Source: Vicinamibacteria bacterium (GTDB lineage Bacteria; Acidobacteriota; Vicinamibacteria; Vicinamibacterales; UBA8438). From it: DNA of 64,000 bases. Every line of letters begins with the position of its first letter. Positions within the stretch are counted from its first letter, which is position 1. The notes beneath the pieces are model-generated. The model was not told the DNA's origin. It ran no database searches and worked only from the letters and a program-made list of their open reading frames with translations. The position numbers were made by a program, and so were the translations under genes. The stretch is taken from the NCBI GenBank assembly GCA_022820825.1, contig JAJEEU010000080.1:1-64000 (forward strand), read 5' to 3'. Shown here in pieces: positions 9,761 to 18,895 of this stretch.

Positions 9761-11473
9761 ATGACGAACACAGAAGACGTCGTGACGGCCGGATTCGGCG
9801 GCGACGAAGCCATGGATCGGGAGGAGTACGAACGTCTCCTGGCCATGTACGACAGCAGCTTCCGCAATATCACCGAGGGGGATGTCATCGAGGGGACGGT
9901 GCTGAAGGTCTCGTCCGCCGAGGTGATTGTCGACGTCGGATACAAGTCGGAAGGCATCATCTCCATCGCGGAGTTTCTCGACGAGAACGGACAGGTCACC
10001 GTGCAGCCGGGCGACGCTGTCGACGTGCTGCTGGAGCGGACCGAGGACCGCGACGGCCATATCGTGCTCTCGCGCGAGAAGGCCGAGAAGATGAAGATCT
10101 GGGACGACGTGGAGAAGGCCTACGCCGAGCGCCGCGTCGTCATCGGCCGCGTCATCGAGCGGATCAAGGGCGGTCTGGCGGTGGACATCGGCGTCCGCGC
10201 GTTCCTGCCCGGCTCGCAGATCGACGTGCGGCCGGTCCGCAACCTCGACGCGCTGAAGGGGCAGGAGCTCCGCATGCGCGTCATCAAGGCGAACAAGAAG
10301 CGCGGCAACATCGTGCTCTCGCGCAAGGTCCTCATCGAGGAGGAGAACGCCGAGAAGAAGAAGAACACGCTGGCCACGATCGCCGAAGGCAAGGTGATGC
10401 CCGGCGTCGTCAAGAACATCACCGACTACGGCGCCTTCATCGACCTCGGCGGCATCGACGGCCTGCTCCACGTCACCGACATGTCGTGGGGGCGTGCGCA
10501 GCACCCGTCGGAGCTGTTCAAGGTGAACGACGACGTCGAGGTCATCATCCTGAAGTACGACGCCGCTACCGAGCGGGTGTCGCTGGGATACAAGCAGCTC
10601 CACGCTGACCCCTGGTCGTCGGCGAGCGAGCGCTATCCGGTCGGCCAGCGGATTTCCGGCAAGGTGGTCAGCCTGACGGACTACGGCGCGTTCGTCGAGC
10701 TGGAGCCGGGGGTCGAGGGCCTGATCCACGTCTCGGAGATGTCGTGGAGCAAGCGCGTGAAGCATCCATCGAAGGTGTTGACCATCGGCGACACGGTCGA
10801 GTCGATGGTGCTCGGCGTGGATCCGGAGGCGCGGAGGATCTCGCTGGGCCTCAAGCAGATCGAGTCCAATCCCTGGCACAACCTGGCCGAGCGCTATCCG
10901 ATCGGCGCGCGCATCTCGGGCAAGGTGCGCAACCTGACGGAGTTCGGCGCCTTCGTCGAGGTGGAGGAGGGCATCGACGGCTTGATCCACGTCTCCGACA
11001 TGTCCTGGAGCAAGCGGCTGGCCCACCCGTCGGACGTGCTCAAGAAGGGCGATGACGTGGAAGCGATGGTGCTCAACATCGACCCCGACAACCAGCGCCT
11101 GTCGCTCGGCCTGAAGCAGCTCACCACGGACATCTGGGACGACTTCTTCGCGAACAACAAGGTGGGCGACATCGTCGAGGGCAAGGTGGTGCGGGTGACC
11201 AACTTCGGGGCCTTCGTGGAGCTTTCCGAGGGCATCGAGGGCTTGATCCACGTATCGGAATTCGATGCCGGTCAGGGCGATTCGGAAACGGAGATCGCCG
11301 TGGACAGCACGATCAAGATGCGCATCATCAAGCTGAGCCCGACCGAGCGGAAGATCGGTCTCAGCGTCCGCGCGCTGAAGTCGGACGACTACGAGAGCAA
11401 CTGGCAGAACTACGCGACGAGCGAATCGCCCGAGGTGACGCTGGGTGATCACTTCAAGCACCGGAGATCCTAG
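9761..11473 (+). CDS. rpsA: 30S ribosomal protein S1
   Basis: mRNA-binding ribosomal protein required for initiation on structured or weakly Shine-Dalgarno-led messages. The 570 residues hold six S1 (OB-fold) repeats; the last four are clearest, each with the phrase 'G-x-V-x2-[IL]-T-[DE]-[FY]-GAFV-[ED]' and 'GLIHVS[ED]MSW'. Length and repeat number match proteobacterial-type S1. The preceding cmk gene is its usual neighbour. Likely expressed from its own promoter with a long structured leader, and followed by an HU/IHF-like gene as in many genomes. Confidence 0.97.
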   Translation: MTNTEDVVTAGFGGDEAMDREEYERLLAMYDSSFRNITEGDVIEGTVLKVSSAEVIVDVGYKSEGIISIAEFLDENGQVTVQPGDAVDVLLERTEDRDGHIVLSREKAEKMKIWDDVEKAYAERRVVIGRVIERIKGGLAVDIGVRAFLPGSQIDVRPVRNLDALKGQELRMRVIKANKKRGNIVLSRKVLIEEENAEKKKNTLATIAEGKVMPGVVKNITDYGAFIDLGGIDGLLHVTDMSWGRAQHPSELFKVNDDVEVIILKYDAATERVSLGYKQLHADPWSSASERYPVGQRISGKVVSLTDYGAFVELEPGVEGLIHVSEMSWSKRVKHPSKVLTIGDTVESMVLGVDPEARRISLGLKQIESNPWHNLAERYPIGARISGKVRNLTEFGAFVEVEEGIDGLIHVSDMSWSKRLAHPSDVLKKGDDVEAMVLNIDPDNQRLSLGLKQLTTDIWDDFFANNKVGDIVEGKVVRVTNFGAFVELSEGIEGLIHVSEFDAGQGDSETEIAVDSTIKMRIIKLSPTERKIGLSVRALKSDDYESNWQNYATSESPEVTLGDHFKHRRS

Positions 11474-11535
11474 ATAGCCGGCGCACGACTGCCGGCGCAC
11501 CGCTGATGGATGGCCGACCCGTGACCGAGGGCAGC

Positions 11536-11844
11536 ATGACGAAGGCGGCGCTCGTGGAGGAAGTGGCCCGCGTCGCCGACCTCACGAAAAAGCACGCGGA
11601 GATAATCGTCGATACGGTGTTCCACAGCATCGTCGAGGCGCTGCACCGCGGCGAGAAGATCGAGCTTCGCGGCTTCGGCAGCTTCCGGCTGCGGCGGCGC
11701 GAGCCGCGCAAGGGCCGCAACCCCAAGACCGGCGACCGTGTGGACGTGCCGTCGAAGCGCGTCCCCTACTTCAAGCCCGGCAAGGAGCTGAAGGAGCTGA
11801 TCAACCGCGAGGCGGCGTCGGACGGCGGTCCGCCGCCGCCCTAG
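11536..11844 (+). CDS. HU/IHF-family DNA-binding protein
   Basis: Small histone-like protein that bends DNA, acting as a homodimer or heterodimer. I start it at the ATG at 11536, which has a GAGGG ribosome binding site and gives MTKAALVEEVA, the normal family N-terminus (102 residues); a start at 11506 would add ten residues. The signature GFGSFRLRRREPRKGRNPKTG is present, along with the following VPYFKPGKELKE, which resembles IHF more than HU. The rpsA-ihf order seen here matches the rpsA-ihfB linkage of Proteobacteria, so it may be an IHF-beta equivalent. The tail is Gly/Pro-rich. Confidence 0.92.
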   Translation: MTKAALVEEVARVADLTKKHAEIIVDTVFHSIVEALHRGEKIELRGFGSFRLRRREPRKGRNPKTGDRVDVPSKRVPYFKPGKELKELINREAASDGGPPPP

Positions 11845-11875
11845 CAGCCCGCCGCAGGAATTCGCCACGCATACC

Positions 11876-12379
11876 GTGGAACGTCTCTGGGCCCCGTGGC
11901 GGCTGGCGTACCTGACGAGTGCAGGCAGCGGGGGCGGCGGGTGTATCTTCTGCCGCGCGCGCGACGAGGACCCGCCCTCGCCGCTGGTGGTGCACGGCGG
12001 CGGCCGCTGCTACGTCATCCTGAACAAGTACCCGTACAGCAACGGGCATCTGCTGGTCGTGCCCCGGCGCCACGTCGGGACCCTGGCCGGACTCGACGCC
12101 GCCGAGCTGAGCGAGCTGGCGGTGCTGATGCAGGCGGCCGAGAAGGTGCTGACCGCGGCGTACTCCCCGCAGGGCCTGAACGTGGGCGTCAACGTCGGCC
12201 GCGCGGCCGGCGCCGGCGCGCCCGGCCATCTGCACGTGCACCTGGTGCCGCGCTGGGACGGCGACACCAGCTTCATGACGGTCGTGGCGGACACGCGCGT
12301 CGTGCCCGAGGAGCTGGACGCGACCGCCCGCCGCCTGCGCCCGCTCTTCGAGAAGATCCTCGGCACGCCCGCCGCCTGA
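11876..12379 (+). CDS. HIT-family hydrolase
   Basis: Histidine-triad nucleotide hydrolase or phosphorylase; the subgroup beginning 'ERLWAPWR' is usually annotated as an Ap4A phosphorylase or AMP/ADP hydrolase. The 167 residues include a CIFC pair near residue 23 that could bind zinc, the substrate loop LNKYPYSNGHLLVVPRRH, and the HIT motif GHLHVHLVPR with the catalytic histidines. Translation starts at GTG 11876. Its exact substrate is not determinable from sequence. Converges on the acyl-CoA dehydrogenase gene. Confidence 0.9.
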   Translation: MERLWAPWRLAYLTSAGSGGGGCIFCRARDEDPPSPLVVHGGGRCYVILNKYPYSNGHLLVVPRRHVGTLAGLDAAELSELAVLMQAAEKVLTAAYSPQGLNVGVNVGRAAGAGAPGHLHVHLVPRWDGDTSFMTVVADTRVVPEELDATARRLRPLFEKILGTPAA

Positions 12380-12391
12380 CAAGCTCGAACG

Positions 12392-13561
12392 TTAACGGCC
12401 GCTCAGCACCTGCTTCGCAATTGTCTGCAACTGCATGTTCGACGTGCCTTCGTACACCTGGCCGATGATCGCGTCCCGGTACAGCTTCTCGACCGGGTAG
12501 TCCCTGGTGTAGCCGACGCCGCCGAGCAACTGGACGGCGAGCGAGGTCACCCGCTCGGCCACCTGCGACGTGTACAGCTTGGCCATCGCCCCGGGCGTCA
12601 GATAGCCGCTTCCCGCGTCGCGCAGCCGGGCGGCGTTGTAGGTCAGCAGGCGCGCGGCCTCCAGCTCGGTCGCCGCCTGCGCGATCTGGAACTGCACGCC
12701 CTGGAAGCTGCCGATCGGCTTGCCGAACTGCTTGCGTTCCTGCACGTAGGCCACCGCGTGGTCCAGCGCGCCCTGCGCCAGGCCGATCATCTGCGCGCCG
12801 ATCCCGATGCGCCCTTCGTTCAGCGTCTCGATGGCGACCTTGTAGCCGCGGCCGAGCTCGCCCAGGATGTTCTCGCGCGGCACGCGGCAGTCGTCGAGCA
12901 GCAGCTCGCAGGTGCTGCTGGCGCGAATGCCGAGCTTGTCCTCCTTCTTGCCGACGCGGAACCCGGGCGTCCCGCGCTCGACCATGAAGGCCGTGATGCC
13001 GCGATAGCCTTCCTCGGGCGCCGCGTTGGCGAACACGATGAACAGCTCGGCCTCTTCCGCGTTGGAAATCCAGAGCTTGCGCCCGTTCAGCACGTAGTGG
13101 TCGCCGTCGGCATCGGCGCGCGTCGCCATGGCGAAGGCGTCGCTGCCGGAGCCGGCCTCGGACAGCGCGTACGCCCCGACCGCGCCTCCGGCCAGCCGCG
13201 GCAGGAAGCGGCGCTTGAAGTCGTCGCCGCCCCAGCGCAGCAGCGCGTTGATCACGAGCGTGTTCTGGACGTCCACGACGAGGGCGACCGACGGATCGAC
13301 GCGTGCGAGCTCCTCGACGGCGATGATGGACAGGAAGAAATGCCCGCCCGCGCCGCCGTACTGCTCGGGTATCTCCACGGCCATCAGGCCCAGGTCGAAG
13401 AGCTTGTCGATCAGCTCGCGCGGAATGTGCGCCTGCTCGTCCATCTCGCGTACGTGCGGCGCCACCTCCGCCGCGGCGAACGCGCGCACGTTGTCGCGCA
13501 GCAGCGCTTCGTCCTCCGAAAACCGGGTCAAGGGTGGTGTCGCAGCGACGGTCTCATACAT
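12392..13561 (-). CDS. Acyl-CoA dehydrogenase
   Basis: FAD-dependent enzyme that introduces the alpha-beta double bond into an acyl-CoA thioester. The 389-residue length is normal for short or branched-chain forms. The N-terminal helical domain, the beta domain with [15 protein letters not shown] (FAD/substrate signature 1) and the C-terminal helical domain with [21 protein letters not shown] are all present; the catalytic Glu is expected in the '[10 protein letters not shown]' loop (E before GTSN). I prefer the ATG at 13561, which has GAGG upstream, over 13588. Substrate cannot be read directly; an isobutyryl-CoA-type mutase and an enoyl-CoA hydratase in this window suggest short or branched chains. 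Confidence 0.93.
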   Translation of the reverse strand: MYETVAATPPLTRFSEDEALLRDNVRAFAAAEVAPHVREMDEQAHIPRELIDKLFDLGLMAVEIPEQYGGAGGHFFLSIIAVEELARVDPSVALVVDVQNTLVINALLRWGGDDFKRRFLPRLAGGAVGAYALSEAGSGSDAFAMATRADADGDHYVLNGRKLWISNAEEAELFIVFANAAPEEGYRGITAFMVERGTPGFRVGKKEDKLGIRASSTCELLLDDCRVPRENILGELGRGYKVAIETLNEGRIGIGAQMIGLAQGALDHAVAYVQERKQFGKPIGSFQGVQFQIAQAATELEAARLLTYNAARLRDAGSGYLTPGAMAKLYTSQVAERVTSLAVQLLGGVGYTRDYPVEKLYRDAIIGQVYEGTSNMQLQTIAKQVLSGR

Positions 13562-13620
13562 GTGTCGAACCTCGTTCCCCTTCAACAACTATACGTGAGC
13601 GGGGAAACACGCAGGACCGC

Positions 13621-13649
13621 TTGACAGTCGCTGCATCACCGATAAAGAT
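13621..13649 (+). promoter_or_regulatory. Possible promoter of the HicBA-type operon
   Basis: TTGACA at 13621-13626 is a perfect -35; the AT-rich stretch 17 bp later (AAAGAT at 13644-13649, or GATAAT a little further) could serve as a weak -10. It is followed by a strong ribosome binding site, AAGGAGG, 5-10 bp before the ATG at 13673. AT-rich, unlike its surroundings. Confidence 0.4.
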
Positions 13650-13672
13650 AATAGAAAGAAGGAGGAACTTTC

Positions 13673-14227
13673 ATGAACTTCACGCTCCGCGGCGAGGCGC
13701 TTGCGATCACCTCGGCCGACATCATCAGAGCTACGCGCGGCGTTCCGCCGGCCCCGACCGATGGGCGGAACAAGTACTTTGTCGAACTCCACGGACAGCG
13801 TTTTCCGATCAAGCAGGTCCTGCGGCTTGTCACCCGCCTTTCGCCGGTGGGTTTCACGGCGCAGGACGCGCATCGGATTCTCTCGCGGCTTGGCTTCGAC
13901 ATCTTCGAGGACCAGGCGCCAACGCCGTCGGCCGGGCGGACCCCGACCCCTGCCAACGACGAGCCGGTCTCTTTGATCGACCCAGGAGCCGCGAACCAGG
14001 AGACCAGCGAAGTCCGCAGACTGCTGGTGATGTTCCAGAGGGATGAGGACGGCTGGGAAGTGGCAAGCTGTCCGACGCTGCCCGGATGCCACAGCCAGGG
14101 ACGAACGAGGCAGGAGGCGCTCGACAACATCCGGGAAGCGATCAGAGGCTACCTGGCGAGCCTGCGGGAGCACGACGCCGCGCTGCCCGCGTCGTCCGAG
14201 TTTCAGGTCATCGAGGTGCGGGCGTAG
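13673..14227 (+). CDS. HicB-type antitoxin with an extra N-terminal domain
   Basis: Predicted antitoxin of a type II module. The C-terminal half (about residues 110-175) is a HicB domain: VMFQRDEDGWEVASCPTLPG, then SQGRTRQEALDNIREAI. The N-terminal 75 residues are not part of HicB: 'NKYFVELHGQRFPIKQVLRL' and 'TAQDAHRILSRLGFDIF' resemble the small domain found at the N-terminus of some restriction-type HNH proteins ('YEVxxxGRRYPPKYV... FLRRLGFEV'). A Pro/Thr-rich linker joins the two. Very strong ribosome binding site. The toxin gene follows after 2 bp. Confidence 0.8.
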   Translation: MNFTLRGEALAITSADIIRATRGVPPAPTDGRNKYFVELHGQRFPIKQVLRLVTRLSPVGFTAQDAHRILSRLGFDIFEDQAPTPSAGRTPTPANDEPVSLIDPGAANQETSEVRRLLVMFQRDEDGWEVASCPTLPGCHSQGRTRQEALDNIREAIRGYLASLREHDAALPASSEFQVIEVRA

Positions 14228-14229
14228 CC

Positions 14230-14457
14230 GTGGTACGACTCCCCGTTCTCTCGGGAGACGATTTCGCGAAGACTGTCGCCCAGCTCGGATTCTTCCTCGA
14301 TCGCACGGAAGGCAGCCACATGATCCTGATTGGGCCAACCGGCCGGCGGCTCTCGGTACCGAAGCATCGCGAACTGGGCCGCGGTCTGCTGAGAGCACTG
14401 ATCCGCGACGCCGGCCTGACACGCGAAGAATTCCTCGAACTCGTGCGCGGAAGGTGA
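14230..14457 (+). CDS. HicA-type toxin
   Basis: Predicted mRNA interferase of the HicA/YcfA family with a double-stranded-RNA-binding-like fold. From the GTG at 14230 it has 75 residues and the complete family pattern: LSGDDFAKTVAQLGFFLDR, the GSH motif with the catalytic histidine (EGSHMIL), the SVPKHRELGRGLLRALI core and a C-terminal helix. Antitoxin-first order and 2-bp spacing support co-expression. Length is normal for HicA, and nothing suggests inactivation. Confidence 0.85.
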   Translation: MVRLPVLSGDDFAKTVAQLGFFLDRTEGSHMILIGPTGRRLSVPKHRELGRGLLRALIRDAGLTREEFLELVRGR

Positions 14458-14459
14458 CG

Positions 14460-14615
14460 ACCGATCCGGGCGTCCTCCAAGACTTTCCGCAGTGTGCCGG
14501 CGCTCACCCGGTGCGCCTTGATCGCCGCCTGTACCTCGCGCTCGACGAACGGCGCCAGCCCCGCCTTCAGCAGCTCCATCGCCTTGCCGACGCGTTCATG
14601 ATTCGTTGTGGCCAT
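14460..14615 (-). pseudogene. Truncated N-terminus of a Swt1/HEPN-like protein
   Basis: From the ATG at 14615 the minus strand encodes 'MATTNHERVGKAMELLKAGL' followed by APFVEREV, the beginning typical of Swt1-family HEPN-domain proteins linked to large defence ATPases and helicases. After about 52 residues the similarity stops, close to the end of the oppositely oriented HicA gene; the frame then runs on antisense through that gene without family-like sequence. I read this as a 5' fragment left behind after loss of the rest of the gene. Confidence 0.4.
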
Positions 14616-14686
14616 GGTGTCCTGCGCTACCGAAGATGCGTGACTGCAAGACGGCTTTGTATGGGAACCGCCGGCTCTCGGCCCGA

Positions 14687-14695
14687 TGGTATCAT
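14687..14695 (+). promoter_or_regulatory. Extended -10 promoter of the VWFA gene
   Basis: TGGTATCAT is an extended -10 match located about 35 bp before the ATG at 14730. A GGGGGG stretch just before the ATG is the ribosome binding site. Confidence 0.45.
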
Positions 14696-14729
14696 TGAGG
14701 GCGGTTTCCGCCGGGATTCCGGGGGGTTC

Positions 14730-16841
14730 ATGGGTTTTCTTGCCAGTCGACGGCTGCCATACATCCTGCTCGCCGTTGCCGCCGTGCTCGCGCTGGCCTG
14801 GCTGCCGGGGCTGCGCGCGCAGCAGCAGGCGCCGGATCCCGACGCCGCGCCGGACGCCGCCGCCGCCCCGGTGGAGCAGGAGCAGGCGGACGCGGAGCAG
14901 CCGATCTTCCGCGCCGGCATCAACTTCATCCGCGTCGACGTCATCGTCACCGACGACGACGGCAACCTCGTGCGCGATCTCGACGTCAGCGATTTCCAGG
15001 TGTTCGAGGACGACGAGTTGCAGGAGATCGAATCGTTCCAGTTGATCGAGATCGGGCCGGTGCCGGCCGCGGATGCCGAGCCCGCGCGCCCCGTGATCAA
15101 CCGCTACGACGAGGAGCGGGAGGCCGCGCGCGCGGACACGCGCATCTTCGTCATCTTCTTCGACGACTACCACGTCCGCTGGGAGAACGGCGTGCGTGCG
15201 GGGCGCCAGGTGGCGCGCTTCCTGCGCGAGAACCTGCTGCCGACCGACCTGGTCGGCATCATGTACCCGCTCACGCCGATCGATGACGTGCGGCTGACCC
15301 GCAACCACGAGGCGATCGCGGAGGCGGCGGAGAACTTCTACGGCGTGAAGTACGACTACGAGGCGCGCAACATGTTCGAGCAGCGCTACGTGCATTACCC
15401 GACGGACATCGTGGAGCGGATTCGCAACGACGTCTCGCTGTCGGCGCTGGAGGGCCTGATGGTCCGCCTGGGCGGGGTGCGCGAGGGGCGCAAGAACGTG
15501 CTGCTGATCAGCGAGGGGTACTCCAACTACGTGCCGGTGGAGCTCCGCAGCATGAACGCCGAGATGTTCGACGGGCCGCTGGTGCCGACCGTAGGCAACC
15601 AGAGCTACGAGGAGACCGCCCAGTTCTTCGAGGACGCGGGCATCCAGTTCGACCTGCGCGACGTGTACTCGACCGCCAACCGCTTCAACGCGACGATCTA
15701 CGCGCTCGACCCGCGGGGGCTGGCGATCAGCGAGTACGACGTCAGCCAGCGCTCGGTCAACCGGCGCACGGACGACCGGATGCTGCGGTCCACCCGCGAC
15801 ACGCTGTACGTGCTGGCGCGGGAAACCGACGGCCGCACCATCATGAACACGAACAACCTGCGCCCGGGACTCGACCAGATGGTGCAGGATTCCAGCGGCT
15901 ACTACCTGCTCGGCTACAACTCGTCGCGTTCGCCTACGGACGGCAAGTACCACGAGATCGAGGTGCGCGTGCAGCGCGACGACGTGGACGTGCGCCACCG
16001 GCGCGGGTACTGGGCGCTGACCGAGCGGGACGTCGAGCGCGCCATGAACCCGACGGTCGCCGAGGCGCCCAAGGCGGTCGACACGGCGCTGGAGGCGCTG
16101 GCGGCGCCGCGCCGCGGAGGCCGGCTGGTGCGCACCTGGGTGGGGGCGGAGAAAGGCGAGGCCGGACGCTCCCGGGTGACGTTCCTGTGGGAGCCGGAGC
16201 CGGCCGCCGGGGGGCGCCGCGAGGAGCCGGCGCGGGTACTGCTGACGGCGATGAGCGACAACGGCGGGCCTTTCTTCCGTGGCCGGGTGCCCGAACCGGC
16301 GGAGCGCGCGGGCCGCGGCACGGGCCGCCGCGCCGCGGCGGACGAGGCCGGCGAGGCGCGTGTCGAGTTCGAGGCGGCGCCCGGTCCGCTGCAGCTCAAC
16401 CTTGCGATCGAGGACGCGGACGGCGACGTCATCGAGCGCGACCGGCACACGGTGGAGATCCCCGACTTCACCGGGACGGACCTCGTGCTGAGCACGCCGT
16501 CGTTCGTGCGCGCCCGCAACGAGATGGAATGGCGCGCGGTGGTGGGCGACCCGGACGTCGTGCCCACCGCAGCCCGCGATTTCCGCCGCACGGAACGCAT
16601 CCTGATCCAGTTCGAGGCGTACTCGCCGGGCGCGGCGGAGCCTGACGTGACGGCCCAACTGCTGAACCGCGGCGGCGAGCCGATGCACCCGCTCACCGTC
16701 GTGCCGGCCGAAGACGGACGCCCCTACCAGGTGCACCTGCGGCCGGCCCACCTGCCGCCGGGCGACTACGTAATCGAGCTGTCGGCCTCGTCTTCCACCG
16801 ACGAGGTGACGCGGCTGGTCGCCTTCAGGCTGCGCTCATGA
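14730..16841 (+). CDS. Secreted VWFA-related acidobacterial domain protein
   Basis: Belongs to the VWFA-related family largely restricted to Acidobacteriota (TIGR03436 type). The 703-residue protein has a signal peptide or anchor (about residues 8-30), a Pro/Ala/Asp-rich linker, and the family N-terminal motif '[16 protein letters not shown]' plus '[13 protein letters not shown]'. The VWFA-like domain follows ([11 protein letters not shown] at about residue 140, [11 protein letters not shown]) and then a conserved '[18 protein letters not shown]' and '[10 protein letters not shown]' region. The C-terminal 250 residues are beta-rich and not assigned. Start chosen at 14730 by ribosome binding site and signal sequence; the frame upstream belongs to non-coding sequence. 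Its stop overlaps the mutase start as ATGA, so the two may be coupled. Role unknown. Confidence 0.9.
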   Translation: MGFLASRRLPYILLAVAAVLALAWLPGLRAQQQAPDPDAAPDAAAAPVEQEQADAEQPIFRAGINFIRVDVIVTDDDGNLVRDLDVSDFQVFEDDELQEIESFQLIEIGPVPAADAEPARPVINRYDEEREAARADTRIFVIFFDDYHVRWENGVRAGRQVARFLRENLLPTDLVGIMYPLTPIDDVRLTRNHEAIAEAAENFYGVKYDYEARNMFEQRYVHYPTDIVERIRNDVSLSALEGLMVRLGGVREGRKNVLLISEGYSNYVPVELRSMNAEMFDGPLVPTVGNQSYEETAQFFEDAGIQFDLRDVYSTANRFNATIYALDPRGLAISEYDVSQRSVNRRTDDRMLRSTRDTLYVLARETDGRTIMNTNNLRPGLDQMVQDSSGYYLLGYNSSRSPTDGKYHEIEVRVQRDDVDVRHRRGYWALTERDVERAMNPTVAEAPKAVDTALEALAAPRRGGRLVRTWVGAEKGEAGRSRVTFLWEPEPAAGGRREEPARVLLTAMSDNGGPFFRGRVPEPAERAGRGTGRRAAADEAGEARVEFEAAPGPLQLNLAIEDADGDVIERDRHTVEIPDFTGTDLVLSTPSFVRARNEMEWRAVVGDPDVVPTAARDFRRTERILIQFEAYSPGAAEPDVTAQLLNRGGEPMHPLTVVPAEDGRPYQVHLRPAHLPPGDYVIELSASSSTDEVTRLVAFRLRS

Positions 16842-18415
16842 CGTCGTCCGCGGTGTCCGATCGCGAGGCCCGGCCGCTGTACACGGCAGCCGACGCCGCG
16901 GAGGCGACCCGGGAAAACCTGGGTGCTCCCGGCGAATTCCCGTACACGCGCGGCATCCACGCCTCCGGCTACGGCGGCAAGCTCTGGACGATGCGCCAGT
17001 TCTCCGGGTTCGGCACCCCAGCCGAGACGAACCGGCGCTACCACGAGTTGCTGCGCGCCGGCGGCACCGGCCTGAGCGTCGCCTTCGACCTGCCGACGCT
17101 GATGGGGCGCGACCCCGACCACCCGCTGTCGCTCGGCGAGGTGGGCAAGTGCGGCGTGAGCGTCGCCTCGCTGGCCGACATGGAGACGCTGCTCGAAGGC
17201 CTCCCGCTCGACACGATCACGACGTCGATGACGATCAACTCGCCGGCGGCCATGATCTTCGCGATGTACCTGGTGGTCGCGGAGCAGCGCGGCGCGGCCT
17301 GGGCGAAGCTGTCCGGGACGATCCAGAACGACATCCTGAAGGAGTACATCGCGCAGAAGGAGTACATCTATCCGCCGCGTCCTTCCATGCGGCTCGTGAC
17401 CGACGTATTCGGATTCTGCGCCGACAACGTGCCGCGCTGGAACACCATCTCGGTGAGCGGCTACCACATCCGGGAGGCGGGAGCGACCGCGCTGCAGGAG
17501 CTGGCGTTCACGCTGCGCGACGGCATCGAGTACGTGCAGTACGGCGTCGACGCCGGCCTGCCGGTCGACCGCTTCGTGCCGCGCATCTCGTTCTTCTTCA
17601 ACGCGCACAACGACTTCTTCGAGGAGATCGCCAAGTACCGGGCCGCGCGCGCGTTGTGGGCCGCCGTGATTCGCGAGCGCTTCGGCGCGCGTGACGAGCG
17701 GTCGTGGAAGCTGCGCTTCCACTCCCAGACCGCCGGCGTCTCGCTGACCGCGCAGCAGCCGTACAACAACGTGGTCAGGACGGCGCTCCAGGCCCTGGCG
17801 GCGGTGCTGGGCGGCACCAACTCGCTGCATACGAACTCGCTGGACGAGGCGCTCGCGCTGCCGACGTCCGAGGCGGCGCTGCTGGCGCTGCGCACGCAGC
17901 AGGTGATTGCCCACGAGAGCGGCGTGACCGATGTGGTCGACCCGTTCGGCGGGTCGTACTACGTGGAGCGGCTCACGGCCGACCTGCAGGACGGCGCACG
18001 GGAGTACTTCGCGGCGATCGACCGCTTCGGCGGCATGGTGGAGGCGATCGAGCAGGGCTACCCGCAGCGCGAGATCGCCGACAGCGCCTACCGCTCGCAG
18101 CAGGCGGTCGAGGCGGGCGAGCAGACTATTGTCGGCGTGAACCGCTACACTGACGACGCGGCGGCCGACATTCCGATTCTGCAGATCGACGAACAGGTGG
18201 AGCGGGACCAGGTCGCGCGCGTCGCCGGGTTGCGGAAGCGGCGTGACGCCGCGGCCGCGCAGCGGACGCTCGACGCGCTGCGGCGCGCCGCCGAAGGGTC
18301 CGCAAACCTCATGCCGTTCATTCTGGATGCCGTGCGCGCCTATGCCACCGTGGGCGAGATGTGCGACGCCCTGCGCGACGTCTGGGGCGAGTACGAGGAG
18401 ACCCCGGGGGTCTAG
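16838..18415 (+). CDS. icmA: B12-dependent acyl-CoA mutase large subunit, isobutyryl-CoA mutase type
   Basis: Catalytic TIM-barrel subunit of an adenosylcobalamin-dependent carbon-skeleton mutase. At 525 residues it lacks the B12 domain, which is encoded by the next gene, as in the IcmA plus IcmB arrangement of Streptomyces. Aligning without gaps to Propionibacterium methylmalonyl-CoA mutase, Tyr89 becomes Phe55 (RQFSGF) and Arg207 becomes Gln173 (EYIAQKEY), while His244 is conserved as His210 (SGYH). Phe plus Gln is the known isobutyryl-CoA mutase signature; the Tyr/Arg pair that binds the methylmalonyl carboxylate is missing. Automatic annotation would probably say methylmalonyl-CoA mutase. 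It could convert isobutyryl-CoA and n-butyryl-CoA in valine or butyrate metabolism. Confidence 0.8.
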   Translation: MTSSAVSDREARPLYTAADAAEATRENLGAPGEFPYTRGIHASGYGGKLWTMRQFSGFGTPAETNRRYHELLRAGGTGLSVAFDLPTLMGRDPDHPLSLGEVGKCGVSVASLADMETLLEGLPLDTITTSMTINSPAAMIFAMYLVVAEQRGAAWAKLSGTIQNDILKEYIAQKEYIYPPRPSMRLVTDVFGFCADNVPRWNTISVSGYHIREAGATALQELAFTLRDGIEYVQYGVDAGLPVDRFVPRISFFFNAHNDFFEEIAKYRAARALWAAVIRERFGARDERSWKLRFHSQTAGVSLTAQQPYNNVVRTALQALAAVLGGTNSLHTNSLDEALALPTSEAALLALRTQQVIAHESGVTDVVDPFGGSYYVERLTADLQDGAREYFAAIDRFGGMVEAIEQGYPQREIADSAYRSQQAVEAGEQTIVGVNRYTDDAAADIPILQIDEQVERDQVARVAGLRKRRDAAAAQRTLDALRRAAEGSANLMPFILDAVRAYATVGEMCDALRDVWGEYEETPGV

Positions 18416-18420
18416 CGGGC

Positions 18421-18834
18421 ATGGCGCGTCCCATTCGAGTCGTCATCGCCAAGCCGGGCCTCGACGGTCACGACCGCGGCGCCAAGGTGATCGCCCGCGC
18501 GCTGCGCGACGCCGGGATGGAGGTCATCTACACCGGACTGCGGCAGACACCGGAGCAGATCGTCGAGGTGGCGCTGCAGGAGGATGCCGACGTCATTGGT
18601 CTTTCGATTCTTTCGGGCGCGCACAACCACATCTGCCCGCGGCTGGTGAGCCTGCTGCGGGAGAAGGGGCTCGGCGACGTGCTGGTCGTGGTCGGGGGCA
18701 TCATCCCGGATGCCGACGTGCCGCAACTGGAGGCGCTCGGCATCAGCGGCGTGTTCCAGCCCGGCACGCCGATGCAGGCGATCAGCCGGTTCATCGAGAG
18801 CCGCGTCCAGCGCGGCGCGTCCGCCGCCACCTGA
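18421..18834 (+). CDS. icmB: Cobalamin-binding small subunit of acyl-CoA mutase
   Basis: Rossmann-like B12-binding domain that holds adenosylcobalamin in the base-off/His-on form for the large subunit encoded just upstream. The 137-residue length equals Streptomyces IcmB. The signature D-x-H-x2-G appears as GLDGHDRG near residue 16, followed by GLSILSGAH and VVVGGIIPD, which line the corrin and nucleotide-tail pocket. Only 5 bp separate it from the large subunit stop. A free-standing small subunit of this size is also found in some two-gene methylmalonyl-CoA mutases, so the substrate call depends on the large subunit. Confidence 0.85.
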   Translation: MARPIRVVIAKPGLDGHDRGAKVIARALRDAGMEVIYTGLRQTPEQIVEVALQEDADVIGLSILSGAHNHICPRLVSLLREKGLGDVLVVVGGIIPDADVPQLEALGISGVFQPGTPMQAISRFIESRVQRGASAAT

Positions 18835-18895
18835 CAACAATCCGCTCGAACGCGGCCTGCCCGCCATGGGCATCCGCCGCCGCAAGCTTTCCCGC

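Noticed and set aside
14043..14729. Long upstream extension of the VWFA gene frame
   Set aside because: The extension overlaps the HicB/HicA genes in another frame and has no signal peptide; the start at 14730 has a ribosome binding site and a proper signal sequence.
16838..18415. Annotation as methylmalonyl-CoA mutase
   Set aside because: The carboxylate-binding Tyr and Arg are replaced by Phe55 and Gln173, the isobutyryl-CoA mutase pair. Kept only as the alternative.
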